IMG/VR virus record: IMGVR_UViG_3300008050_008918
Location: 1-51,725 of that record
Strand: one strand, 5' to 3'
Source of the DNA: a virus
DNA length: 51,725 bases
Positions 23,109 through 32,900 of this stretch are shown here, in pieces. The position numbers were made by a program, and so were the translations under genes. The notes beneath the pieces are model-generated. The model did not search any database. It saw only the letters and a list, made by a program, of their open reading frames with translations, and was not told where the DNA came from. Position 1 is the first letter of the stretch. Every line of letters starts with the position of its first letter.

Positions 23109-23330
23109 ATGTCTACTATTACAAAAAATCAAACATTAAACTTATCGGACCAAGCCTTGGGCGCGGTCATGCTAGCGTTGCAAAATTCGCTTCTAACACA
23201 GACGGATATTGTCCCGGTCTTGAGGGGATTTAACTTTGTTTTTGATGACGCCGCTGGTCTGGTGGTTACAAACCCGCCGATCCTCCGCGCTGACGCAGGA
23301 CCAGAAGAGGATAGCGCGGTCGAAGGCTAG
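23109..23330 (+). CDS. small hypothetical phage protein
   Basis: This 73-residue protein starts at ATG 23109 after ATAAGGAGAA, which favours this start over a longer frame from 23073 that lies inside gmd. It has LSDQALGAVMLALQNSLLTQ, a helix, then VLRGFNFVFDDAAGLVVTN, two strands, and an acidic end. Small proteins of this type sit near structural genes in T4-like phages; I know no function. It begins the short set of genes that leads to the late sigma factor. Confidence 0.75.
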   Translation: MSTITKNQTLNLSDQALGAVMLALQNSLLTQTDIVPVLRGFNFVFDDAAGLVVTNPPILRADAGPEEDSAVEG

Positions 23331-23336
23331 CCGGCT

Positions 23337-23618
23337 ATGCCGAGATATACGTACCGCTGCGAACAGTGTGAATCCATAACAGAAGCTGTCCACTCGATGA
23401 AGGAGTGTCTGACAGAGTGTGAGAAGTGTGAAGGATCAGCCCCGCTGATCCGTGTTCCCGCTATCACCTACGTTAAGCTCAAAGCCGCCCGCGACCAGAG
23501 CGTTCACTCTTCTGAGCCAGTTGGCGCACTGGTAGAGGAGCATATTCGCGAAGCCAAAGAAGAACTCTCAAAGAACAAGAAGGCGCTCCGCACGAAAGAT
23601 TACGAGGAAAAAAAATGA
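23337..23618 (+). CDS. FmdB-like zinc-ribbon protein
   Basis: This 93-residue protein opens PRYTYRCEQCESITEAVHSM, the classic start of the FmdB/putative regulatory zinc-ribbon family. C8-x2-C11 forms the first knuckle and C28-x2-C31 the second, with an extra C24. SAPLIRVPAITYVKL follows, as usual. The C-terminal half is charged and helical. Family members are thought to be regulators or assembly helpers, and occur in many large phages; the target here is unknown. It overlaps the next gene by four bases. Confidence 0.85.
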   Translation: MPRYTYRCEQCESITEAVHSMKECLTECEKCEGSAPLIRVPAITYVKLKAARDQSVHSSEPVGALVEEHIREAKEELSKNKKALRTKDYEEKK

Positions 23619-23971
23619 CAACACTACAAACTATCATAGTCTTATTGACCGTTTCGGTTTCGCTTAACGTGCTAGCTGTCTGGTACATTCGCAATGTTTT
23701 AACTAAATTACTTTTTGTTTCCAACAACTTAGGAGAAGTGAATGAGGTGTTGACGAAATTCACAGAACATGTGGACGCAGTACATTCTCTAGAGACTTAT
23801 TACGGCGACCAAACACTACAAGGCTTATTAAGCCATGCCCGACTGGTCACTGAAATGCTGGGCGAGTTCGATGAAATATATACAATTGCAGAAGGTTATG
23901 AAAACCTAGGAGAAGAAGTTGAAGAAGTTGAAAATGAAGAAGGAGAAGTAGCGCATGGCGAAACGTCGTAG
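23615..23971 (+). CDS. membrane-anchored hypothetical protein
   Basis: This 118-residue protein has one N-terminal membrane helix (LQTIIVLLTVSVSLNVLAVW, residues about 4-25) followed by a basic residue and then a long helical, cytoplasmic or periplasmic part. The end is very acidic (GEEVEEVENEEGEVAHGE). I do not recognise a family beyond its style, which is common for small T4-like phage proteins next to the late sigma gene. The start ATGA overlaps the FmdB gene. The role is unknown. Confidence 0.75.
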   Translation: MTTLQTIIVLLTVSVSLNVLAVWYIRNVLTKLLFVSNNLGEVNEVLTKFTEHVDAVHSLETYYGDQTLQGLLSHARLVTEMLGEFDEIYTIAEGYENLGEEVEEVENEEGEVAHGETS

Positions 23972-24641
23972 GAAGACATCCTATTTTACGAAAGTCCACG
24001 AACAGGCGATAATCGATTACAACAATAGCACAGATTATGACGAAAGAGAATATTTGTACAACACCTATATTGGTCCAGTTTTTAGCGAAATGGTCGACAA
24101 GATTGTTTTCACTTACAGATTTACAGTATTGCCCAATATCGATGTACTCAGAGATGAATGTAAAATATGGCTAACAACAGTAATCCAAAAGTTTGATCCG
24201 TCGAAGGGCTCTAAAGCCTTTTCTTATTTTTCGGTAATCACAAAAAACTGGTTCATTGCTAAAATAAAGAAAAACTCGAAGGCAAGGCGCACCGAGATTC
24301 CGATCGACGATGCCATGATCAGGCAGAATCTTGATGAAAAACTCATAATTGATCACGGCTACTACGCGAAGCGCACCCAACTAGAATTTTGGGAGAAACT
24401 TTGGGTAGAAATGGACTCTTGGGACCACGAAAATCTTAAGACTAATGAAAAAAAGGTTTTAGAGGCAATAAAGATCCTGTTAGATAACCCGGATTCAATT
24501 GAAATTTTCAATAAGAAAGCTATTTATTTATACATTCGGGAAATCACCGGTCTTAATACAAAGCAGATCGTTAATAACCTCAATAAAATGAGGGTAAAAT
24601 ACAGAGCTTTTAAGAAAGACTGGAATGAGGGCAAGCTGTGA
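23955..24641 (+). CDS. gp55: late-transcription sigma factor (T4 gp55-like)
   Basis: This 228-residue protein resembles the gp55 sigma-like factor of T4-type phages. The basic N terminus (MAKRRRKTSYFTKVHEQAI) leads to a region 2-like segment FDPSKGSKAFSYFSVITKNW (residues about 79-98), which is a sigma region 2 hallmark in this family, followed by FIAKIKKNSKARR. In T4, gp55 replaces sigma70 on host RNA polymerase at late promoters, with a sliding-clamp coactivator. It is likely to drive the structural genes that follow directly. It overlaps the previous gene by 17 bases and the next by four. Confidence 0.87.
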   Translation: MAKRRRKTSYFTKVHEQAIIDYNNSTDYDEREYLYNTYIGPVFSEMVDKIVFTYRFTVLPNIDVLRDECKIWLTTVIQKFDPSKGSKAFSYFSVITKNWFIAKIKKNSKARRTEIPIDDAMIRQNLDEKLIIDHGYYAKRTQLEFWEKLWVEMDSWDHENLKTNEKKVLEAIKILLDNPDSIEIFNKKAIYLYIREITGLNTKQIVNNLNKMRVKYRAFKKDWNEGKL

Positions 24642-24934
24642 GCAAAAAACAAGAAATCGACGATTATTTGAAGGAAGCTATCGACAATATCCGAGACGAT
24701 CGAGATATAACGAAAGAGCTTCTTGACGATGTTGTACAGTTTCTCGCGCAGGGAGACTCAACTCATCGCGAAGTCGGTCTCACTGCTGCAAAATATGTTG
24801 AAACGCTACAGCGCTCCAACGAGCAGTTAGTCAAGATCTCTGGGCTCTTGTTAAAACAGAAGACATCAGACGATTCCGCTTCATTAACCGATATGGATAA
24901 GGATAAGTTATACGATCTTATAAAGGAGTCCTAA
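24638..24934 (+). CDS. small helical hypothetical protein
   Basis: This 98-residue protein starts at GTG 24638, overlapping the sigma gene in a GTGA. It is charged and almost all helical (QEIDDYLKEAIDNIRDD, ELLDDVVQFLAQGDSTHREV, LQRSNEQLVKISGLLLKQK). Its size and helical character recall small conserved proteins of T4-like phages found near structural or packaging genes, including small terminase subunits, but I see no motif that proves this. Function unknown. Confidence 0.65.
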   Translation: MSKKQEIDDYLKEAIDNIRDDRDITKELLDDVVQFLAQGDSTHREVGLTAAKYVETLQRSNEQLVKISGLLLKQKTSDDSASLTDMDKDKLYDLIKES

Positions 24935-24938
24935 TGAC

Positions 24939-27900
24939 ATGGCAAAGAAAGGTCCGTTTAAAGACTTAGCTTGGGGCAGACTCAACTCGGGTAAGACAAG
25001 CAAGACAAAAGTTAAAAGATCCAACGCCTCACATCAGCGTACCGGTCTAATGTCGCAGCTTAAGCAGGTTGCTGAAGAGTCTGCAATTCCGAAAAACAAG
25101 CCGACCGGCGCCCAAAAGGGCATCGTGTTGCACGTATATAAGACAGATCCTGCTGCAGCCGGCGGCTCAAGCTGGATGACCTCTTGGTATGATGAAATCT
25201 TGGGAGTGCCTAAGCCCGAAACAGTTAAGATGAAAGTTAGGATTCCCACTTTACATGCAGGAATCCCGGCGCCCGAGGAATATGGCTGCGGCTCTAGCTC
25301 TGGGAAACACTGGTTCTGGATCAACATGCATCCAACGTACTATGCCTCGTCTCAAGATATTGAGATGCCAGAATGCGGCGACGTGGTAATGGTTGACAAT
25401 GAATCAGAAACAGTTACAGCCACGGTTGTTACCCGGGAGAATAACCCCATCAAGAAAGGCGGCTCATGCCCGCCTTCTGAAGCTTTCCCTCCCACCACAG
25501 ACACAACCGCTGAAGGCGCCGAAGGCGATGCCATGGGCGGAGAAGAGGTTTCTGCTCTTCCGGTTAATCCGTTTGGGCTCCCAGCAGATTGTGATTTTGA
25601 TTGTATGGTCGACTTTATGTCGAGCATCTCTACTCTCCCGCCGCTAGCCCCCGGTCGCAACCCGGATGGTTCCTTAAATCCGATTGCATCCCCTTTTGAT
25701 AAGAAGGGCATTTTTATTGGTAGGGATTCTCTATCAAGCGGTGACATGCCAACTCCCCTGATGTCTCTCGTTCGAGCGCTCTGGGCAGATTTGAAATATG
25801 TGGTGTTTGAATGTGTTGAACAAACCTCCGGCAAAACATATAAAGTAGACAGAGATTTATTAAACATATATGCTAGAATGTTCGCAATGGGCGGCATTCA
25901 AGTTTATGTTTCTGGCACCCCTTACCCGGGTCAAGCATCAAAGTTTGTAGAATATATGGTTGACACCGCAACAGACATCGGCGCAAAAGGAATGGTCATG
26001 GCTCCCTCTTGGGGATACCTGTCGCCGGGAAATAAAAATAAATATGCCCGTCAAGCACAGTATCTAACGAATTCAATGATGCGCGCAGCAAAGGCAGCAC
26101 ACATACAGTTGGGCTTCACAAATCCATGGATACCTAGCGCAGAGTACACCGTTGCAACAGTCGACGGCGAAGAGGGCTCTGTATCGATTCGCTATAAAGA
26201 TTCCTTCCCGTATTCTTGTTTTACTAATGTCGATTGGTCGATTTGCCAAGTCTTATCTCGCAACGGTCGATCGGCGGTGGAAGTAAATGAATCCACCGGC
26301 GAAGTCACGCTACTCTCCCACCGCGGTTCGAACGCCATGGAGGAAGCTGATTTTGTGCAAGCGCTAAGAGATTATATAGATATGGGATTCAAAAATATTG
26401 TTCCAGCGTTTGGGGCTATGGGTCACGGATATGAAGATTATAGAGTATCGCGACAAAAGCCCCCGGGACGCATGCGCGAAGAGTTAGATTTTTTGGCTGC
26501 AACACAAGTGCCGTCAGTTATTGGCGAAGTGGCTGACAGTCCAACCGCTTCAAGTTTTTTACCCGCTGCTGGAATGGCGCAGGGTGGGTTCACTGTTCAG
26601 GACTGGGGGAGTGGCTATTTCGGGCTTGAACTCCGCTGTGATGATGACGATCCGGATGTCCGCTGCTTGCCGCCCGAAGAAACCCCATGGGAAACTCTTA
26701 GCGAGGTGATCGACACCGCTTCCGATGCAGCCGATGTATTAGAGGACGCCACCGGCATGTCTGAATTTGGAGACATTGGGGATGCATTAGATACTGCCTC
26801 AGACGCAGTGGATAAGGCAGAAGAAGTAACCAGCCAGATCTGGCCAACATTCCCTCCGGAAGATCCCATAGTAAAAGCTAGGGTTGTAAATTCGGTTATG
26901 TGGTGGGACTGGCTAAACGCAGAAAAACACACTCCCTGTTGGAAGAGCACACGTTGGGAAGTTATTAAACATTTTCACAGATATAGCCCTATCGCCATGG
27001 AGCGCGCCATGGAAGGCGGCGCCGATGTCGATGGAAATTTTGATGTGTTCACGAAGAAGATTCAAAAAGCCATTGAAGCCATTGAAGCATATAACAGGAT
27101 AGCTGAACAAAACCCTTCTATGCAAAAGACCAATCTTGAAGCATACATGCTAGCTGTCCAAACTGCCCCGGTCGCGACAACATTCGAAGACGGGTCTACT
27201 ATGGAATCGTTTGGGCAAGCGGCATCTGCTGTCGCTCAAAGTTCCGGTACCGAGTTGGGTTACGACGGAGAAGGCAGCACATCCGGTACAACCACCGAGG
27301 ATTATATTGATGACTATGCAGACGAGGATGCTTTTTTCGGGTCAGATCCTGTAGAAGAAGAAACCTTTCTGGAACGCTCCATGCGCGAAGCAGCAGAACG
27401 AGAAGCCGCGGCATCTGGTGCCTCATCGGGCGCCACGGGCACAACACAAGCCGCTTCCTTAGATGCTTACCCTCCTTTCCCTTATATTAAATTTGATGCT
27501 CCTGTCACCGGCGGCGACACCGGCGGTTATTACCCCGCACACGGAGATGGTAGCACTAGACCTCGCAACTACGCAGTCGCAAACCGTACCCCGGCAAATA
27601 TCAATTTCGTTGTTATTCATACTACTGCTGGCTCTAGTCAGTTGGCTGGTGGAGAAGTGTTCTGTCGAGCCCCTTCTGGCACCTTTGGTGTGTCAACTCA
27701 CTATGGTGTCAACACCGGCGGCTGGGTTTACCAGTTTGTAAAAGAAAAAGATATAGCCCATGGCAACGGAGGCTCAACCAGTAATGGCGACCCGCCGGCA
27801 TCACAGGGAAACGTACGCTCCGTTGCCGGCGGACAGGACAAACAGCCCTCCGGACCAAACGCTAATGGCATCAGTATTGAGATTACGGGCAATCCGAAAG

Positions 27901-28970
27901 AAGAAGCCAACCAACCCGGCAAGTGGTATACAGAAGAAGTATACAGCAACCTTGCTCTCTTGGTCGCAAACATCTGCAAGAGAAATCAGATTACTGTTGC
28001 CAGAACACACATTTTTGGTCATGACGAAATGACAATGAGAAAGTCCGACCCGGGCTCACTCTTGCAAAATCCATACCCACAAGGTATTTCATATCCGTAC
28101 GGCGGCATTGATAGCGCCGGCACAAACCATGGTCCGAAAGGCGGAGAAGGCTACCCCGGCGCTGGCTTTCGGATCAACTCATATTCACCCAACAGCGCCG
28201 GCGTTGAAACCTTTGATTGGACAAAATTCATGGGCTTAGTCGAGGGCTTTTTTAATGGATCCGGCACTCCCCTACCTCCGAACTCAAGCTTTCCTGCAGG
28301 CGCCCCGGGCGCTAGCGGTGGAGGTGCCGGCTCAATGCCCGGCGCCCCTGCCGGCTGTGCTGGCGGCGCTGGCGGTGCCCCGGGCTCTGCTGGCGGCGGA
28401 ACAACACCCCCCGGCACTCCGCTCTCTGCGGCAGAGATCGCTCAACTTGGCGCATTCCAAGGCTCCTGGCCATCAGGCGGCTCCCCGGGCGTCACATCAG
28501 ATATGGGACAGAGGAATGCTCCCGCGTTGCCTCAGCCCAATGATTCCGGTAGAACCCACGGCAGTTCTGCCCATGGGGGTACAGATATTGTTTCTTTCGA
28601 GCCCTCCTCCCGCGGTCGGGATGGAACTATCCCTCTGTTTTCTATAGCCGCCGGAACGGTGACTCAAGCTTCCAGTTGTGCTATAACTGTTGAACACGCC
28701 AACGGGCTCAAAACGAGATATGTGCATTGTCACACAGTAGATGTTGCCAGCGGTGCTCAGGTCACCCAAGGTCAAGTTATTGGCACTATGGGCAACAAGT
28801 GCGGCTCTGCTGGTGTCCACTTGCACTTCGAAGCATATGTTAATGGCACGGTGCAAGATCCGATGTCAGCTTTGGGTCTTCAGTGTAACGCATTAGCCAA
28901 GAGCAATAGTTCACAGGGAATTCATTGCCACCCGGGTAACCAGAACTTGGACGGCAACGGACCTTTCTAG
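24939..28970 (+). CDS. giant tail hub protein with amidase and M23 peptidase domains
   Basis: This 1343-residue protein starts at ATG 24939 after AAAGGAG. Residues about 60-170 look like an OB-fold, as at the start of T4 gp5 (KGIVLHVYKTD, CGDVVMVDN). Residues about 250-555 may be a TIM-barrel glycosidase-like domain. Residues about 885-1095 are an Amidase_2 domain with zinc ligands H894, H1028 and D1037 and the K-x-D signature (RKSDPG). After a Gly/Ala/Pro linker, residues about 1200-1325 are an M23 endopeptidase: H1212-x3-D1216 and H1294-L-H1296. It should cut peptidoglycan at the stem-glycan bond and at cross-links during injection. It heads the baseplate block. The barrel assignment is the least sure part. 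Confidence 0.88.
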   Translation: MAKKGPFKDLAWGRLNSGKTSKTKVKRSNASHQRTGLMSQLKQVAEESAIPKNKPTGAQKGIVLHVYKTDPAAAGGSSWMTSWYDEILGVPKPETVKMKVRIPTLHAGIPAPEEYGCGSSSGKHWFWINMHPTYYASSQDIEMPECGDVVMVDNESETVTATVVTRENNPIKKGGSCPPSEAFPPTTDTTAEGAEGDAMGGEEVSALPVNPFGLPADCDFDCMVDFMSSISTLPPLAPGRNPDGSLNPIASPFDKKGIFIGRDSLSSGDMPTPLMSLVRALWADLKYVVFECVEQTSGKTYKVDRDLLNIYARMFAMGGIQVYVSGTPYPGQASKFVEYMVDTATDIGAKGMVMAPSWGYLSPGNKNKYARQAQYLTNSMMRAAKAAHIQLGFTNPWIPSAEYTVATVDGEEGSVSIRYKDSFPYSCFTNVDWSICQVLSRNGRSAVEVNESTGEVTLLSHRGSNAMEEADFVQALRDYIDMGFKNIVPAFGAMGHGYEDYRVSRQKPPGRMREELDFLAATQVPSVIGEVADSPTASSFLPAAGMAQGGFTVQDWGSGYFGLELRCDDDDPDVRCLPPEETPWETLSEVIDTASDAADVLEDATGMSEFGDIGDALDTASDAVDKAEEVTSQIWPTFPPEDPIVKARVVNSVMWWDWLNAEKHTPCWKSTRWEVIKHFHRYSPIAMERAMEGGADVDGNFDVFTKKIQKAIEAIEAYNRIAEQNPSMQKTNLEAYMLAVQTAPVATTFEDGSTMESFGQAASAVAQSSGTELGYDGEGSTSGTTTEDYIDDYADEDAFFGSDPVEEETFLERSMREAAEREAAASGASSGATGTTQAASLDAYPPFPYIKFDAPVTGGDTGGYYPAHGDGSTRPRNYAVANRTPANINFVVIHTTAGSSQLAGGEVFCRAPSGTFGVSTHYGVNTGGWVYQFVKEKDIAHGNGGSTSNGDPPASQGNVRSVAGGQDKQPSGPNANGISIEITGNPKEEANQPGKWYTEEVYSNLALLVANICKRNQITVARTHIFGHDEMTMRKSDPGSLLQNPYPQGISYPYGGIDSAGTNHGPKGGEGYPGAGFRINSYSPNSAGVETFDWTKFMGLVEGFFNGSGTPLPPNSSFPAGAPGASGGGAGSMPGAPAGCAGGAGGAPGSAGGGTTPPGTPLSAAEIAQLGAFQGSWPSGGSPGVTSDMGQRNAPALPQPNDSGRTHGSSAHGGTDIVSFEPSSRGRDGTIPLFSIAAGTVTQASSCAITVEHANGLKTRYVHCHTVDVASGAQVTQGQVIGTMGNKCGSAGVHLHFEAYVNGTVQDPMSALGLQCNALAKSNSSQGIHCHPGNQNLDGNGPF

Positions 28971-28991
28971 AAAACCAGAAAAGGATAATAA

Positions 28992-29924
28992 ATGGGTAAG
29001 AAAAAAGCAGTAGATACATCGGGATTGCACCCGACAGCCAGAGCCGCAAATGCCGAAAGTTCTGTATTTAAAAGCAGAGGTATTGGTCGAGGCATCGGCG
29101 GAACAAAAGTCGCAGACCCCAATCCGCGTTTTGTGCAATCAGAAACCGAAAAGGTTCTTTCTGGTACGTCTAATGCAAATATTGTTATAGGTCGCGACCG
29201 CCCGGGCAGTCGCCTTAGTGGATATGGCGGCTCTGGCGACACACATTGTGGCTCAATTGATCTGGTTGCCGGTCGAATGGCAAACCATGCCGCCTCCTCA
29301 ACAGCCGATGGCGAACCAATGAGCGCAGATCCGAACTTTAAACTTGACGCAGCTAGAATTTATATGAGCCAGAAGACGGATGTTGACGCAAACTTCGGCT
29401 TAGCTGATGGTAATGTCGGCAACGCCTCGGCAAAGTCTGCGATTGGTCTCAAGGCAGATGGCATCCGGATTGTTGCGAGAGAAGGTATTAAACTTGTTAC
29501 GAAAACAGATATGAAAAACTCGCAAGGTGGTACCGTTGATGCGATCAACGGAATCGACCTTATTGCAGGCAATGATGATGAAAAACTCCAGCCCATCCCC
29601 CTCGGCGGCAATTTGGAGGAAGCACTAGTTAGGCTTACAGATCATGTAGACAAACTAATCGGCATTATGGATAACTTCTTGATGTACCAGTCAAAGTATA
29701 ATGTTGCATTGGCAACTCACTTTCATCATTCGCCATTTTTCGGCGCACCAACCTCTCCATCCCCGCCGGCAATGTCCAGCGGAGTTCAGTGCGTTATTGA
29801 TTGTTTGGCAGACACAAAAAGATCTTTATTGACTCAACGAGCAAACCTAATCATGTTTAAGAACACTTATTTCACTGTAGCCGGAGGAAAATACATTAAT
29901 AGTCGTTATAACAACACTAACTGA
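28992..29924 (+). CDS. baseplate hub/spike-like structural protein
   Basis: This 310-residue protein starts at ATG 28992 after AAAAGGATAATAA. The N-terminal part is rich in glycine (RGIGRGIGGTKV, then IVIGRDRPGSRLSGYGGSGD). The middle repeats short strand-turn units (CGSIDLVAGRM, ARIYMSQKTDVDANFGLADG, AIGLKADGIRIVAREGIKLV, INGIDLIAGNDD), as in the beta-helix of gp5-type spikes. The end is helical and contains ATHFHHSPFF. Position directly after the cell-wall-cleaving hub protein supports a role as spike or hub partner. No enzyme motif is seen. Confidence 0.72.
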   Translation: MGKKKAVDTSGLHPTARAANAESSVFKSRGIGRGIGGTKVADPNPRFVQSETEKVLSGTSNANIVIGRDRPGSRLSGYGGSGDTHCGSIDLVAGRMANHAASSTADGEPMSADPNFKLDAARIYMSQKTDVDANFGLADGNVGNASAKSAIGLKADGIRIVAREGIKLVTKTDMKNSQGGTVDAINGIDLIAGNDDEKLQPIPLGGNLEEALVRLTDHVDKLIGIMDNFLMYQSKYNVALATHFHHSPFFGAPTSPSPPAMSSGVQCVIDCLADTKRSLLTQRANLIMFKNTYFTVAGGKYINSRYNNTN

Positions 29925-29935
29925 TGTGACACAAT

Positions 29936-32900
29936 ATGCCCACAACTGACACTACAATGTCTGCCGCGGCAGATACAGCGATGGATGCCGCGGAGGTCTC
30001 CGATGTTTCAATAGAAGACATGTTCTTCGATGATGCGCAGACTATTAGAACTTCTATCGGAATAGCCGGAGTGGGAGAAAGGGTTGGTTTATCAGAACCG
30101 CCAATGCAGCGCTTCACCGATGAGGAGCTTGCGGATTGTCCCGTTGAAGAATGCGTAACTGCTCAATGGGATGCGGGCACTCCGGAAGCCGGCTCATTCG
30201 AATTAAGCGAGCTTGGCACACACTTCTTTGATTTGGAGCCGAAAGAATTTGATGGCGAGCCCGGCAACGAAACAATGAAGGTCCGGAAGTTTATGACTCC
30301 CACATCCCAAGTTGTTGCCGAGGTAGAGCATCTTACAATTGTGTCTTTGATGGACGAAGGTATCGGACCAAAGAGCAAGTGGTGCAAAGTAAAGATTAGA
30401 GACATTGAGCGCTCAACAGATTTCTATAATGTGACAGGCTATGTTCTCAGACAGCACTTACAGCGTCTAGAATTTGGAGTAAAATGTTGGGAAGGTCCAA
30501 CAACCCTGCCTTCTCCGAAATATGTAGCACACAGAAATCGCAAGAAACCAAAGTGGAAGCTGGGAGTGCCGTGGTATACTAGGCTAGCCTGCGAGCCATG
30601 GCTAGACGAAAAAGAACTTAAATATAAAACCATGGTGAATACCGGTCACAAGAACCGTGAAGTTATGGACATGCTTGTTGATGATGCTATTCGAATCGGC
30701 ATTAAGCAGTTAATGGTTTATTATGACCGGTTGCCAAAGAACTATGATGTTCGTACTCTGGATAACGGAGTAGCTCATTTACAACAAGACTTATATCAAT
30801 TTGCGAAAGTAGAGAAGACTTTTGTTTCTCCTCGCCCGGGCGACAGCGTGAAGGCGCTGGTAACGGTAAACTTGTCACACCTGCTGGCAGTCCCGCGAAT
30901 GGTCCGGACTTTTACTACAGCAACAGAAACCCGTACAGGTCACAGAACAGTTATATACCAGTCTAATTCCATGGAGTCAAAGCTTAAGAAAATAGCATCG
31001 ACAATGGAAAAGATCCAGACGCATGTTGACATGTTTCAGGGTACCATCCGCGGCTCACAAAGGTTTTCTTCGCAAAAGCAGGCGAAGAATATTCGCAAGT
31101 TTGTTCCAGCGCTGCAGAAGCTCTTTAATAATAATGGCTATAAGCTGAGAAAAGACCACGAAGATCTTATTGAGATTGGCACTGATGATAAATTTAATCC
31201 GACACATGTGATTGTTTACCCGGATGATACGGGCATCGGCATGCCACAGACAATAGCCTTTAACTCTTATGCTTCTCAGCTTCCAGTGTCTTCAGACCGT
31301 TTAATGCATTACATTTTGCAAGGTAACAACATGTTTAGTGACGCGAAGGTGCCTGCGATGCAGTCCTTATCGCCTCCATGGATGTCTTATCTTACCAAAT
31401 ATACATATCCAGCACTAGAGATCAGACCTACTCCCCCCAGCGGTCTTGGTCTCGGGAACCTTCCAAACTTTTCTGATTTGGGGAACATTGCGAATCAATT
31501 CAATTCGTTGCCGATCAAGGGTCCGAAAGACTTGGCGTTCGAAAATCTCAAACTTACAGACCCAGATTTCTTAGCGAACATGGCGCTTGCCCGCGTAGAT
31601 GTAGTGCTACCTTCGGGAGACAATCTTGTTGCAAATTTGCCAGACATCCTTGACAAGATTCATACGTTGGATGATGTTTACTCAGAACTGCTACAGAAGA
31701 TTTCGATTCCCAAACTTATCGAACAGGCTATGGCAAAACTCATGGCAGAGTTGGGGCTGGACAACATTTATGCCGCGCTCCTGCAGGCAGCTTTGGGGCA
31801 GTTTTCTGTTGATGCGCTCACTAAACAGTTTTTAATGCAGCTTCCGGATGATATTTTTACTGACCTGCTTGAGCAGCTTCTCGATTCTTTGGATGTATCA
31901 TGCGATGACTTGATTAATCTTATTGTAAACATGGGTATCCAGACAAGTCATATTCAAGGGATTATCGATCAGGTCGGCGATGAGCTTTCTGCTTTGCAAG
32001 ACCAGCTAGATACGTTTAACTCTTTGCTCCCCGCGGTCTGTGACAGCACCGAGGCTGAAGCCGATACTTCTCTTGACGAGGACTTGGAAGAAACAGGCGA
32101 TTCTATTCAAGATTCTCTAGAAAACATTTTAACTAACTTAACATGTGATGACTTAAAGTTATTGATTAAGAATATTGCCTTTAACGGTGTTCCCACTTTC
32201 GACTTTGAGCCTCCAACAATTGACCTCTCTTGTTATGTGAAAGAGATTGAGTTGGCAATGGGCACCATCCTGCTGCCGTTCATGATCCCTCTCACCGGTT
32301 TCCCCATCGATATCACTCGCCTAGGCGAAATTGATTGGTCCGGTCTCCTCCCCGGAGTACCCGATATCAACATTATGACACCGGATGGCGAATTCATTAA
32401 CATCGGCGCCGGGGGGCTTGGTGACTGGGCTGACTTCGGCATCGGCGACCTCCCCGGCTTCTCTATGCCCGAAGGGGGCTTCACTCCCGCTGTCGCAGCG
32501 CCCGATCTTAATTTTCCACAGTTGGCTCCCGGTCCTTTAGATGCACCGGGTGGCATCCAACTGCCAAACATTAAACTTGCTGAGGCATTATCTGATCTAG
32601 AATTCCCGGGCGGCATCGAGGTCATAATTGAAACTATCGGCGGTCTTCCGACCGGAGCAATCCCGGGACTAAGCCTGAGCGACTTGGGACCAACCGGCAC
32701 CGCAACCATTCCCGACTTGGCAGATATTAAATTTGGAGAACTTCTCGACGATTGGCGCCGCATTTTCGTTGAAGTTTTTAGCGGTTTCTTGCTGGGCAGT
32801 TTTCCGTTTGCCATCGCCGGCGGTGGTGGTGCGTTCAACAGCATCAGAAAGCGTATGGAAGGTTTTGACTGGGGCTCTGAAGGTGCTAGCATGGATATCC

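Noticed and set aside
25352-25897. Minus-strand frame of 181 residues opposite the tail hub gene
   Set aside because: It is a shadow of a codon-biased plus-strand gene; the product is Ser/Pro-rich without motifs.
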